Positions 14,588 through 27,300 of a stretch of 64,000 nt of DNA are shown here, piece by piece (the first letter of the stretch is position 1; the number at the start of each line of letters is the position of its first letter). The position numbers were made by a program, and so were the translations under genes. The notes beneath the pieces were generated by a model. That model was not told the DNA's origin, searched no databases, and worked only from the letters and a program-made list of their open reading frames with translations. The stretch comes from Corynebacterium sp. (GTDB lineage: Bacteria > Actinomycetota > Actinomycetes > Mycobacteriales > Mycobacteriaceae), in the NCBI RefSeq assembly GCF_022712195.1, contig NZ_JALAGY010000076.1, positions 55,477-119,476 on the forward strand, written 5' to 3'.

Positions 14588-15331
14588 CTAGAACGGGTCC
14601 CCGGCCCTGTCCCCTGTGCCCGTGTGCCCACGCTGCTCATACTCCTCCCAGAAGGCGAGGCTCTCGTCCACGGCGGCGTCCACCACCTCACGTAACCGGT
14701 GGATGGTCACAGTGGAACGCGGAACCAGGGAGCCTGCGCCCGAGGAGGTGATCAACCGGTGCGGACAGGCCAACAGCCAGTCTGTCACCGCACGCTCCAC
14801 CGCACTGTCCGCGGACGGGCAGTAGGCGTTCTCCACGTCGGGGAACCGGGCGCGCCACGGGGCGTCGTCCACCGTCCACGGCGCCGCGTCGTGGCAGCCC
14901 TGCCCGTCCGGACCACCACCGACGCCGCCGGGGCCGTCACCGCCGTCACCGCCGTCACCGTCCGGACCCGACTCGCTTCCTGCGAGGTCACTCTGCCGCT
15001 GTCGATCGGCCTCCCGGTCCGCGATCCTCGCCTGCAACCCCGCGTGGCGGTCCATCCTGCGCCAGACGGCGTCCATGTGCTCCAGGGTCATCCGTCCGTC
15101 GTCGATGGCGGACCAGTACATCTCGGGCATCCTCCACGATAACTCCGAGGCGTGGCGGAAACGGGTGGCGTAGGCGGCGCCCCGGGTACGCACCATCTCA
15201 GACACGGCCGCACGCTCCGCCGCCGACCGCCCCCGCAGGCCGCTCTGGGCCATCCTCAGCTCCATCCGGTTGAACGGATAGACCGTGAGCTCCTCGACCG
15301 ACGGACTGTTCACCGGCTCAGTCACTGGCAT
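14588..15331 (-). CDS. DUF222-like (13E12-repeat family) protein, probably degraded
   Basis: The 247-residue product has helices ERAAVSEMVRTRGAAYATRFRHASELSWRMP and YWSAIDDGRMTLEHMDAVWRRM, which match the pattern of DUF222 (a conserved helical domain with A..L..LP and G.(M/I)S..H). This family in actinobacteria normally continues into an HNH nuclease motif, which is absent. A Gly/Asp-rich linker (GDGGDGGDGPGG) splits it, and the C-terminal helix is charged. It may be a relic or a non-nuclease paralogue. The assignment is moderate. It lies alone between trmD and the tex-linked orphan. Confidence 0.45.
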   Translation of the reverse strand: MPVTEPVNSPSVEELTVYPFNRMELRMAQSGLRGRSAAERAAVSEMVRTRGAAYATRFRHASELSWRMPEMYWSAIDDGRMTLEHMDAVWRRMDRHAGLQARIADREADRQRQSDLAGSESGPDGDGGDGGDGPGGVGGGPDGQGCHDAAPWTVDDAPWRARFPDVENAYCPSADSAVERAVTDWLLACPHRLITSSGAGSLVPRSTVTIHRLREVVDAAVDESLAFWEEYEQRGHTGTGDRAGDPF

Positions 15332-15476
15332 GATCAATCTCCCCCTTGACGACTCCCGTGGCCGGCGAGCTCGCCGACCCTCGGTGTCCGACAGTAGCCA
15401 CGGACATCCCGCCCCCTGCCGGTGAACTCCGGTGAAACTCCGGGAGCCTGTGGACAACACCACCCCTGGGGAGAAG

Positions 15477-16316
15477 CTACTCCGTGGAGGCCTCCAGGAC
15501 GCTGCGGTCCCGGTCGTCGAGGAGACCGTCCTGCTCCAGGGCCTCGATCAGCTCCGGACGCACCGCCGCGGTCCGCAGCAGCGACTGGTCCCGACGCCAC
15601 CGGTCCACCTTCGCGTGGTTGCCTGACAGCAGCACCGCCGGCACCTCCCGGTCCCGCCAGACGCGTGGTTTGGTGTAGCTCGGCCCCTCCAGGAGACCGT
15701 CCTGGAACGAGTCCTCCTCATGGCTCCGGCGGTTGCCCAGCACACCGGGGATCAGCCGCACCACAGCCTCCGCCATCACCAGGACCGCGACCTCCCCACC
15801 GATCAGCACGTAGTCGCCGAGGGAGACCTCCTCGACCCTGTAGCGTTGCCCGGCGTCCTCGAAGACCCGCTGGTCGATGCCCTCGTAGCGTCCGCAGGCG
15901 AAGACCAGCCGCTCCTCCGTCGCCCAGCGCTCGGCGGTCTCCTGGGTGAAGGGCCGCCCGGCCGGTGTCGGCACCACGAGGACCGGCCGGTCGTCTCCCC
16001 CACCCGACCGACCGTCCGACGGCACCTCGGCGCCCGGGACGTGCGGGTGGGCGCTGTCGAGCCGGAGGCCGTCCGCCGCAGGGCCGGTGAGCGCGGCGAC
16101 GTCGTCGAGCGCGGGCCCCCACACCGTCGGCCTCATCACCATGCCCGGCCCCCCGCCGTAGGGGGTGTCGTCCACCGCCTTGTGCACGTCGTGTGTCCAC
16201 GACCGCAGGTCGTGGACGGCGACGTCGAGGATACCCCGCTCAATCGCCCTGCCGAGCAGGGCATGTCGCAGGGGGTCCAGGTACTCGGGGAAGATGGTGA
16301 TGACGTCCAGACGCAT
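15477..16316 (-). CDS. trmD: tRNA (guanine-N1)-methyltransferase TrmD
   Basis: TrmD methylates G37 of tRNAs reading CNN codons, using SAM through a deep trefoil knot, and prevents +1 frameshifting. The 279-residue product starts MRLDVITIFPEYLDPL and has the DDTPYGGGPGMVMRP segment, CGRYEGIDQRV and LGDYVLIGGE of the knot, and the SYTKPRVW C-terminal contact region. It is longer than the usual 240-255 residues because of a Gly/Asp-rich insertion around residues 100-130. It lies 11 bases downstream of rimM and is presumably cotranscribed with it. Confidence 0.97.
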   Translation of the reverse strand: MRLDVITIFPEYLDPLRHALLGRAIERGILDVAVHDLRSWTHDVHKAVDDTPYGGGPGMVMRPTVWGPALDDVAALTGPAADGLRLDSAHPHVPGAEVPSDGRSGGGDDRPVLVVPTPAGRPFTQETAERWATEERLVFACGRYEGIDQRVFEDAGQRYRVEEVSLGDYVLIGGEVAVLVMAEAVVRLIPGVLGNRRSHEEDSFQDGLLEGPSYTKPRVWRDREVPAVLLSGNHAKVDRWRRDQSLLRTAAVRPELIEALEQDGLLDDRDRSVLEASTE

Positions 16317-16327
16317 GGTGGAAGATC

Positions 16328-16921
16328 CTACCCGAGCTCGAGCAGCCCCTCCGGTGGGGTCAGCACCAGTGCACCGTTGTCCAGGTCGACGATCGGGACG
16401 ATGGCGTGACGGAACGGGACCAGCACCGTCGACCCCGCCGTCGGCAACGGTGCGTCGGCGTCGACCGCGACCTCGAGCAACGTCCCCGCCGGCCCGTGGG
16501 TCACCCCGCTGACCACGCCGATGTCGACCGGCTCCGGGGTGGCGCCCTCGTACGCACGGGCGTTGGCGGTGTCCTCGTCGACCTGCCCGCAGTCCAGGAC
16601 GCGGAGCCCTTCGAGCCGGTGGTCGTAGAACCCGTCCTCCCCCGGGTCGACGACCGGGTCGCCGAAGAACCGCAGCCCGCGCAGCGAGTCGGCCTCGGTA
16701 CGGTCCGACACCTCTTCCACCGTGACCAGCAGCCGGCCCTGGTGGGGCCGGGTCGCCGTCACGGTGAGCGTGCGCTCCCTCCCCCGCTGCCGGCCGGTCA
16801 GCACGGTGCCCACGGCGAACCGTCCCCCAGGGTCGTCGGTGGTCGGCTCGACCACCAGCTCCCCCCGCACACCGTGCGGCTTGATGACCCGGCCGATCTG
16901 GAGTTGTTCAGTACCTGACAT
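16328..16921 (-). CDS. rimM: 16S rRNA processing protein RimM
   Basis: RimM binds ribosomal protein S19 and helps mature the 30S head. The 197-residue product has the N-terminal beta-barrel (IGRVIKPHGVRGELVVEP) and a C-terminal PRC-barrel domain (GFYDHRLEGLRVLD, then GPAGTLLEVAV, then FRHAIVPIVDLDNG). It is slightly longer than average. It sits between gdhA (33 bases upstream) and trmD (11 bases downstream). The usual partner rpsP lies further upstream beyond gdhA, so gdhA splits the conserved rpsP-rimM-trmD order. Confidence 0.95.
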   Translation of the reverse strand: MSGTEQLQIGRVIKPHGVRGELVVEPTTDDPGGRFAVGTVLTGRQRGRERTLTVTATRPHQGRLLVTVEEVSDRTEADSLRGLRFFGDPVVDPGEDGFYDHRLEGLRVLDCGQVDEDTANARAYEGATPEPVDIGVVSGVTHGPAGTLLEVAVDADAPLPTAGSTVLVPFRHAIVPIVDLDNGALVLTPPEGLLELG

Positions 16922-16953
16922 GGAGGTCAGAGTACCGCACCGATCTCCCGGAC

Positions 16954-18362
<1,409 letters not shown>

Positions 18363-18558
18363 CAGGATCGCCACATCAGTGACCCATGCCACATCCCCTG
18401 ACCTGCTTTATTTCGGGGTCGGCCTGCACAGGAAATACCGCCGAAACACCGGCGAAATCTGGCGTCGCCGCGCTCGCCCCTCGCATCCCACCCCCGACGG
18501 GCACCCCCTGGCCCGCATATCGTCATCACCATCTCCCCCGGGGTAACCGAAGATATGA

Positions 18559-18599
18559 CGACGCCGCCCCCACCGTCAGTGACGGTGGGGGCGGCGTCG
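18559..18599 (-). terminator. 41-bp perfect palindrome, rpsP terminator
   Basis: Twenty bases (from cgacgccgcc through caccgtca) are repeated as an exact inverted copy around a single central base at 18579. It lies about 90 bases after the rpsP stop and 260 bases before gdhA, so it should end rpsP transcription. Only a weak U-rich tail follows, so the hairpin strength must carry the effect. Confidence 0.7.
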
Positions 18600-18686
18600 G
18601 GGAATGCTCACGTCCGGGCCTCGACGGCCCTACAACGCGCAGGCGGCCGGTGTCCGGGTCACCCGGACCACGCGGCGGACCCGGAC

Positions 18687-19175
18687 CTACTCTGCCTCGG
18701 CAGCCTCGTCAGCCTTCTCTTCTTCCTTCTCAGCGGCCTTCTCGGCAGCCTCAGCCTCGGCGGCGGCCTTGGCCTCCGCCTCTTCCTTGGCCTTCCGCTT
18801 CTTCTCGGTGATGGCCTCGGCGGTCGGGGCGTCAGCGGCCTCTGCCAGGGCGGCGTTGAAGAGGTCCAGCTTGGAGGCCTTCTCCGGCTGCTGCTTCAGG
18901 GTGCCCTCGGCGCCCGGGAGGCCCTTGTGTGCCTGCCAGTCACCGGTGACCTTCAGCAGGGCGAGGACCGGCTCGGTCGGCTGTGCGCCGACGCTCAGCC
19001 AGTGGCGTGCACGCTCGGAGTCGATCTTGATGACGGACGGCTCAGCCTTGGGCTCGTAGGTGCCGATGTTCTCGATCACCTTGCCGGAGCGGCGGGTACG
19101 GGCGTCGGCGACGACCACGCGGTAGTGCGGGGTACGGATCTTGCCGAGACGCTGGAGCTTGATCTTGACGGCCAT
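18687..19175 (-). CDS. rpsP: 30S ribosomal protein S16
   Basis: The 162-residue product has S16 at residues 1-85: [35 protein letters not shown] and [16 protein letters not shown]. It is followed by an actinobacterial C-terminal extension of about 75 residues that is highly charged and Ala/Glu/Lys-rich ([20 protein letters not shown]), predicted as a long helix. The ATG at 19175 has AGAGGA upstream; the upstream frame extension is not used. The ribosomal gene is separated from rimM by gdhA. Confidence 0.97.
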   Translation of the reverse strand: MAVKIKLQRLGKIRTPHYRVVVADARTRRSGKVIENIGTYEPKAEPSVIKIDSERARHWLSVGAQPTEPVLALLKVTGDWQAHKGLPGAEGTLKQQPEKASKLDLFNAALAEAADAPTAEAITEKKRKAKEEAEAKAAAEAEAAEKAAEKEEEKADEAAEAE

Positions 19176-19385
19176 GAATGGTCCTCTTTCCTGTTGACGG
19201 TCACCGGGCAGTACTGTCACCCGCGACCGGAACCCCACGTCAGTGGAGTACACCGGCGGCGGGCCGGTTCAACCCTTGGATTTATCCTGCGCGTGACCAC
19301 CGGACGACCGTGGTCGCGATCGGTGTTACGCAGACCGTTTGACACTACAGGCAGGCAGGTCACACGGACAAATCAGCAGGCGACG

Positions 19386-20993
19386 TCAGCGGCCCTTCCC
19401 GAAGTCCAGGTTGTCCATGTCGATGTTCTCGAAACCTTCGGGCATCTGCTGCTGCATCTTCTTCAGGTCGGCCATCGACGGCATTCCACCGCCGCCGGGC
19501 ATCCCGGGCATACCGCCCATACCCGGCATCCCGGGCATGCCCTGCGGCGCCTTCGGCTGCGACGGCCCCTTCTTCGCGGGCTTGCGCTTGCCGTTCTTGC
19601 CCTTGCGGCCCTTGGGCTTCTTCTTCGTCGCAGAACGGCCCATCCCACCGCCCATGCCGAACTGGCCCGCCATCTTGCCCATCATCTTCTTGGCCTCGTG
19701 GAACCGGTTCACCAGCTGGTTGATGTCGGCGACGGTGACACCCGAGCCGGCGGCGATCCGCTTACGCCGCGAGGCGTTCAGGATGTTCGGGTTCGCGCGC
19801 TCCTCCGGGGTCATGCCCCGGATGATCGCCTGGATACGGTCGAGCTGCTTCTCGTCGACCATGTCCGCCATGTCGTTCATCTGCTTGCCGCCGGGCAGCA
19901 TCTTGAGCACGTTGCCCAACGGCCCCATCCGGCGGATCATCAGCATCTGGTCGAGGAAGTCCTCCAGCGTGAGTTCACCGGAGGCCATCCTGGCCGCCGA
20001 GTCCTCCGCCTTCTTCTGGTCCATGACCTGCTCGGCCTGTTCGATCAGGCTGAGCACGTCGCCCATGCCCAGGATCCGGTTGGCCATCCGGTCCGGGTGG
20101 AAGACGTCGAAGTCCCCGAGCTTCTCACCGGTGGAGGCGAAAAGGATCGGCTTCCCGGTGACCTCACGAATCGACAGGGCGGCACCACCACGGGCGTCAC
20201 CGTCGAGCTTGGTGAGCACCACACCGGTGAAGTCCACGCCGTCGCGGAACGCCTCGGCGGTCGTGACGGCGTCCTGGCCGATCATCGAGTCGATGACGAA
20301 CAGCACCTCGTCCGGGTTGACCGCGTCCCGGATGTCCCGCGCCTGGGTCATGAGCGTCTCGTCGATGCCGAGACGGCCGGCGGTGTCGATGATGACCACG
20401 TCGTGCTTGGTGCGTCGGGCTTCCTCGATACCGGCCTGCGCGACGGCGACGGGATCACCGTGGCTGGTGCCCATCTCGTGGTCCAGGGAGTCCAACGAGG
20501 TTCCCGGGTCCGGGGCGAAGGTCGGCACCTCGGCACGTTCGCCGACGATCTGCAGCTGCTGCACGGCGCCGGGCCGCTGCAGGTCACAGGCGACGAGCAT
20601 CGGGGTGTGCCCCTGCTTGGCCAGGTGCTTGGCGAGCTTTCCTGCCAGCGTGGTCTTACCCGCGCCCTGGAGGCCGGCGAGCATGATCACCGTCGGCGGG
20701 TTCTTCGCCAGATTCAGCCGGCGTGTCTCACCGCCGAGGATTCCCTGCAGCTCCTCGTTGACGATCTTGATGACCTGCTGGGCAGGGTTGAGAGCCTCCG
20801 AGACGACGACACCGTTGGCCCGTTCCTTGATCCGCTTGATGAAGGCGCGGACGACCGGGAGGGAGACGTCGGCCTCGAGCAGGGCCAGACGGATCTCACG
20901 GGCGGTGGCGTTGATGTCCGCCTCGGTCAGCCGCCCCTTCCCGCGCAGGCCCTTGAGGGCACCGGACAAGCGGTCGGACAAGGACTCAAACAC
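19386..20993 (-). CDS. ffh: Signal recognition particle GTPase Ffh
   Basis: Ffh binds 4.5S RNA and signal sequences and targets ribosomes to FtsY at the membrane. The 535-residue product has the N domain (1-90), the G domain with P-loop GLQGAGKTT (107-115), DTAGR, TKLDGDARGG, and the M domain (about 325-440, including RKRIAAGSGVTVADINQLV). The C-terminal tail is lysine-rich (KKKPKGRKGKNGKRKPAKK) and ends in Met/Gly/Pro repeats (GMPGMPGMGGMPGMPGGGGM), longer than usual. It lies in the same cluster as ftsY and smc. Confidence 0.97.
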   Translation of the reverse strand: MFESLSDRLSGALKGLRGKGRLTEADINATAREIRLALLEADVSLPVVRAFIKRIKERANGVVVSEALNPAQQVIKIVNEELQGILGGETRRLNLAKNPPTVIMLAGLQGAGKTTLAGKLAKHLAKQGHTPMLVACDLQRPGAVQQLQIVGERAEVPTFAPDPGTSLDSLDHEMGTSHGDPVAVAQAGIEEARRTKHDVVIIDTAGRLGIDETLMTQARDIRDAVNPDEVLFVIDSMIGQDAVTTAEAFRDGVDFTGVVLTKLDGDARGGAALSIREVTGKPILFASTGEKLGDFDVFHPDRMANRILGMGDVLSLIEQAEQVMDQKKAEDSAARMASGELTLEDFLDQMLMIRRMGPLGNVLKMLPGGKQMNDMADMVDEKQLDRIQAIIRGMTPEERANPNILNASRRKRIAAGSGVTVADINQLVNRFHEAKKMMGKMAGQFGMGGGMGRSATKKKPKGRKGKNGKRKPAKKGPSQPKAPQGMPGMPGMGGMPGMPGGGGMPSMADLKKMQQQMPEGFENIDMDNLDFGKGR

Positions 20994-21095
20994 AGTGGTA
21001 AATCTCCCTCACGCAATGACTTCTGACCCCACCACCGTACCCGGTGCACCCGGACCTGCCTACTACCGGACGTCGCCCGTCGCGATTCCGCGGCG

Positions 21096-22511
<1,416 letters not shown>

Positions 22512-22634
22512 TTCGGGGAACTCCTCAGGGGTTACGTGGGGTCGTCTCCGGCACCTCGCGCCGGTGTCTCACGCCGAGTAGTTAACGTCCCCGATGTTTC
22601 GCCTGTTCACACCCCTTGATTTCCTACCCGTGAA

Positions 22635-22664
22635 AAACACCGCCGCAAGATTACGGCGGTGTTT
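22635..22664 (-). terminator. Terminator of ftsY
   Basis: An 11-bp perfect stem aaacaccgccg/cggcggtgttt closes an eight-base loop. In the minus direction it is followed by a T-run (22637-22633). It lies 39 bases after the ftsY stop and separates ftsY from amtB. Confidence 0.9.
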
Positions 22665-22702
22665 CGGTGGCGCCCGGTTCCCAGGCACCCGGTGGCGCAG
22701 GA

Positions 22703-24187
22703 CTACCCCAGCAGGGCGTCGACGAACCCCTCCACCTCGAAGGGCGCCAGGTCGTCGGCACCCTCACCGAGTCCGACGAGCTTCACCGGTACTCCGAGCT
22801 CCTCCTGGACCTGGAAGACGATGCCGCCCTTCGCCGTCCCGTCCAGCTTGGTCAACGCCACACCCGAGATGTCCACTACCTCCCGGAACATCCGGGCCTG
22901 AACGAGCCCGTTCTGCCCGACAGTGGCGTCGAGGACCAGGATGACCTCGTCCACCTTGGCCTTCTTCTCGACGACGCGTTTGACCTTGCCGAGCTGGTCC
23001 ATGAGACCCACGGAGGTGTGCAGGCGCCCGGCGGTGTCGACCAGCACGACGTCGATGCCGTCCTCGACCCCCTTGGCCACGGCGTCGAAGGCGACGGACG
23101 CCGGGTCGGCGCCCTCCTTGCCCCGCACGGTGTCCGCGCCGACCCGGCGTCCCCACGTCTCGAGCTGGTCCGCCGCAGCCGCACGGAAGGTGTCCGCGGC
23201 GCCGAGGAGGACCGAGTGCCCCATGCCGACGAGCACACGTGAGAGCTTGCCCGTGGTGGTCGTCTTCCCTGTCCCGTTCACGCCGACGACCATGATCACC
23301 GCCGGCTTGCCCTCGTAGGGCATGGCGTGGATCGACCGGTCGAGGTCAGGCTTGCACGCGTCGATCAGGCAGGCCCGCAGCAGGGCCCGTGCCTCCGCCT
23401 CGCTGGAGACGCCCTGCGCGGTGATGCGCTCACGCAGGTCCTCGACGACAGCGAGAGTGGTCTTGGTGCCGAGATCCGCCATGAGCAGGGTGTCCTCGAT
23501 TTCCTCCCAGGCGTCCTCGTCGAGGTCGCCGGCTGAGAGGATGCCGAGCACGCCCCGTCCGATGACGTTCTGCGACTTGGCGAGGTTGCCGCGCAGTCGG
23601 CCCAGCCTGCCCTCCACCGGGGCGATGTCCTCGACCGGTTCCGGGGCCGGCTCCGCCTCCGGAGTGGGCTCCGCCTCTTCTTCGAGCTCGGGCTCTGGCT
23701 CCGGCTCCGGAGTGGGCTCTGGCTCCTCTTCGGGTTCGGGCTCTGTCTCTGTCTCCGGGGTCGGTTCCGGTTCCGGTGTGGGCTCGGGTTCCGGCTCCGG
23801 CTCCGGCTCAGCCACTGCCTCGGGTTCAGGAGCTGGCTCGGGCTCAGGCTCAGGCTCAGGCTCAGGGGCCGGTTCAGGCTCCCGCACAGGCTCCGGTGCG
23901 GGCGAAGGCTCAGGGACCGGCGGGGTGGCCGGGGCCTCTCCCCCCAGGTCCTGCCCGGGAAGCACCTCCGGCTCCTTCTTCTCCACCCCGGCCGCGGTAC
24001 CGGCGCTGAAGTTGAATCCGCCCTGGGCCTGGTAGTTCCCGGACGACGGCTTCTTCTCCTCGATCTCCGTCTTCTTCTCGAAGGAGATCTCCTTCTGCTT
24101 TCCCCGGCGCAGGCCGAGGACGATGAGGAGAGCGACGATGACAATGACCGCGACGGCGGCTATGACTATCCAGATAATCGGGTCCAT
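22703..24187 (-). CDS. ftsY: Signal recognition particle receptor FtsY
   Basis: FtsY receives Ffh-ribosome complexes at the membrane. The 494-residue product has an N-terminal membrane helix ([20 protein letters not shown], about 4-23), a long acidic A domain (about 70-195) of Pro-Glu repeats ([14 protein letters not shown]), and the NG domain with P-loop [23 protein letters not shown] and [10 protein letters not shown]. The Pro-Glu stretch is coded by near-repetitive DNA and may vary in length between strains. Terminator at 22635-22664. Confidence 0.97.
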   Translation of the reverse strand: MDPIIWIVIAAVAVIVIVALLIVLGLRRGKQKEISFEKKTEIEEKKPSSGNYQAQGGFNFSAGTAAGVEKKEPEVLPGQDLGGEAPATPPVPEPSPAPEPVREPEPAPEPEPEPEPEPAPEPEAVAEPEPEPEPEPTPEPEPTPETETEPEPEEEPEPTPEPEPEPELEEEAEPTPEAEPAPEPVEDIAPVEGRLGRLRGNLAKSQNVIGRGVLGILSAGDLDEDAWEEIEDTLLMADLGTKTTLAVVEDLRERITAQGVSSEAEARALLRACLIDACKPDLDRSIHAMPYEGKPAVIMVVGVNGTGKTTTTGKLSRVLVGMGHSVLLGAADTFRAAAADQLETWGRRVGADTVRGKEGADPASVAFDAVAKGVEDGIDVVLVDTAGRLHTSVGLMDQLGKVKRVVEKKAKVDEVILVLDATVGQNGLVQARMFREVVDISGVALTKLDGTAKGGIVFQVQEELGVPVKLVGLGEGADDLAPFEVEGFVDALLG

Positions 24188-24366
24188 GCCACCAGTGAAC
24201 CAAATGTCGTCCCGCCCGTGTGCCGGAGGGCCGTGATTGCACGTTCCGCATCCGCCGTCACCACGATGCAGGGGAACGTCCCGGGTCTGGAGTCCTCAGC
24301 TCACCCGGGCACCCGAAGAGCGACCTGAGCCGTCAAGGTGGCAGCACCCGTGAAGGCCCCGCCACG

Positions 24367-27300
24367 CTACTCGCTGATCACCGAGTCGATCGCCGCCTCA
24401 GAAGCAGCCTCCGAAGCGGCCGCATCGACGGCCCCGCCATCCGCCTCGTCGTCCACTTCGTCGGGTCCGTAGACGCCGAGCACCATCGCATCCGCGGCCA
24501 CGAGGTCCCCGGTGACCAGGTCCGGGACGATGCGGGCGATCTCCGCCCAGCCCGGGTACGCCGAGGAGAGCTGCCCGGTGGACCCGAGGCGCCCGTGTGC
24601 GTGCATCCGGGCGGCGATCGCCAGGATCATGCTGATCACCGGCGTCAGTGCCCACCGGTTGTCCGGGTTGTCGGTGTCGACGTTGTCGAGCTTGTCGAAA
24701 CGCACCCGGGCGGACGTGTACAGCTGGCGGTTGGTCTGCCGGATTCGCCGCAGCAGTGCCAGTGCCACGCGCAGAAGCCCCGGGTCGGCGAGCACCTGGC
24801 CGAGCTCCTCACGGTGCCGGAACGTCTCGAAGACCGCGATCAGCCGCGAGTTCTCCTCCGACAGCGCCCCGGGGACCACCTGCGATCCGGCGAAGAAGGT
24901 GCTCAGCACCGCCTCCTGCTGCTCCGGCGAGAGCTGTGCGATCTGCACCGTGGTCGCGTCGATGCAACTGGTCTCCAGGGTGGCGTCGCGCCCGGTCTCC
25001 ACGGTCTGGGACAGCGGTGCCCCGCCGATGGAGGAGAGCCGCCGGCCGATCTCGCGGCGCGCGGCGGTGTCGTCGTCGTCCGTGGCGGCGAGCTCGCCGA
25101 GGATCTCCAGTGCGGCGATCCAGGCGACTCCCGGCCGCGGGTCCGGCGTGGTCGAGCGCAGCGAGGCGTGCACCAGGCCGGACAGGATGAACTGGGCGGG
25201 CCGGTCGGTGGACGGGACCAGCGAACGGGACATCGCCCGCAGGGCCTCGCGCGGGTGGCGCGCCAGTGCGGCGTGCATCGCGGCACCGGCGTCTGCGGTG
25301 GCCTCCCCGGTCAGCCACCCGGCGAGCACGTCCCACAGGACGGTGAGGACGTCGGTGTCCTCGGGAAGTTCCTCGGAGTCGCCGGCGAGGTAGGCGGCCA
25401 GCTGGGTCCACGGGCCGCCGTCGTCGGGACGGGCGTGACCGGGGACGTCCACACGCAAGGCGCCGGGTCCGGGCGAGGCGGCCGGGTGCAGCGGGCTGAA
25501 CCGGTCACGGTTGTGGAACTGGACGCTCAGTGGGCCGGCGTCGGTGAACTCCGGCGGCAGCTCCGCGACGCCCGCGCTGAAGGACAGCACGCGGGCGGAC
25601 ATCCACGGTGCGGTCAACGGCCACACCCACGCCGGCGAGTCGGTCCGTGGCTCGACGGTCAGTGTGGCGGGCCCGCCGGTGCCGGCCGGGGCCGTGTAGG
25701 TCAGTGTGCGTTTCTCCGCGGGCCGCATGGTGACCAGTCGCACGCTGTGGCTGCGTCCGTCGGCGATGAACTCCAGCTCACAGGATCCCTCGGTCAGCTG
25801 GGGCAGCGAGGCCTTCACCGAGGACAGCGACACCGACCAGGTCACCTGGTCGACGGTGCCCAGCCGCAGGGTGCGGACAGGGGCGCCGTGACGGTCACGG
25901 ATGACCAGCCGCGGCGACTCGACCGGGAGGCCCGGGCGGATCCGGAACCGTGCGGCGGAGTTGATCTCCACTGCCGGGGCGGTGAGCGCCTCGGTCCGCC
26001 ACATCGGGTCCTCCCCGACGAGCGGCAGCTGGAAGCGCAGGCGGGGCGGTTCCACGACGAGGGGCAGGGCGTCTCCGGCGTCGGTCTCTGCGATGACCTG
26101 GACGGACTTCTCCTCCGCGGTGATGTCCACCGACTTCGGGATATAGAGCTCCTTGTCGCCGGGGAACAGCGACACGGTCACCGGGGTCAGGCCGGCCGCC
26201 AGGCCGAGCCGTGGGCCCGCCGGGGCCTCGATGTCGAGGCCCTCGACGATGGCGAACTCGTGGCGGAAGGACTCGTTACGCGGCCCGCGCAGGCGGACGA
26301 GGTACTCGCCGACCCAGGGGGTCTCGTATGCCTCCGGGTCGAAGACGTCGAACATCCCGCCTTCGGCGGGGACCTCCAGCGGCTCCTCCTCGGTGACCTC
26401 CTCCCCGGTCTCGTCGGGCCCGGCCCAGGAACTCACCGAGAGGAACCAGATCTCCGGCGCCCCTGACACCGTCGGGGGGAAGACCGCCTGCAGGCTCGAG
26501 GCGTGCACGGGCAGTCCGCCGAGGGTCCGGATCGCCGGCAGGACGTCCTCCGGCTCACGGAACCACACACGCTGACGGGCGTCGACACAACGCACCGTCC
26601 CCATCGGCGGACGTGCCACGCCGGGGCGGTCGACGTGCAGGGACGTGGCGTCCGAGAGATCGAGGTCGCGGATGACCCACCCGTCCCACGCCTTGACCGG
26701 CCACTCCCCCAGCACCGGCAGTTCCCGGTCGGCGACCGGGTCCACGGCCGTGGAGTCCTGAGGGCAGACGACGAGCACGCGTGAGTGGTGCAGGGACACA
26801 CGGTCGGTGAGTTCCTTGCCGCGACGGGTGAAGACCATGACCGGGTCGGCGTCGTCGACCACAGGCAGCACCCAGGACTCTCCGTGGGTGAGGTCACGCA
26901 CGCCGATCTCGCGGACCGGGCGGCGGACAGGCAGGTCAAGGGTCTCGGTGACCGGACGGCCCGGCGCGTCGGAACGGCGGGTGCGGAAGCCGGCGGGTCG
27001 GCCGTCGACGTCGACGTGCCAGCGGACCTCTCCCGCTGCGGCGTCGTTCTCCGTGCCGCCGGAGGTGCCTGTTACCCCCGTGGACCCTGTGACCCCTGCG
27101 CCGTCGCCCCCTCCGTCGGCGTCCCCGGCACCGCGGACGGTCTCCAGGGGCTGTTCGGGGAGGCGCAGGACGACGCGCTGACGGGCGAGGTCGAGGGCCA
27201 GACGCGGACGGTCCTCACGGGTGCCCACCCCCACGCGGTGGCGCCGTGCCGTCGTCCCGGCGGGACGTTCACGCAGTTCCTCGATGACGTCCTCGAGCAC

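Noticed and set aside
24188-24366. 4.5S/SRP RNA gene between ftsY and the large orphan
   Set aside because: I looked for the SRP RNA GGAA tetraloop hairpin and asymmetric loop because of the ftsY/ffh context and saw only short unrelated hairpins.
24220-26466. 748-aa plus-strand ORF opposite the large orphan
   Set aside because: Arg/Gly/Val-rich shadow. The minus-strand frame has normal amino-acid composition and a start adjacent to smc.
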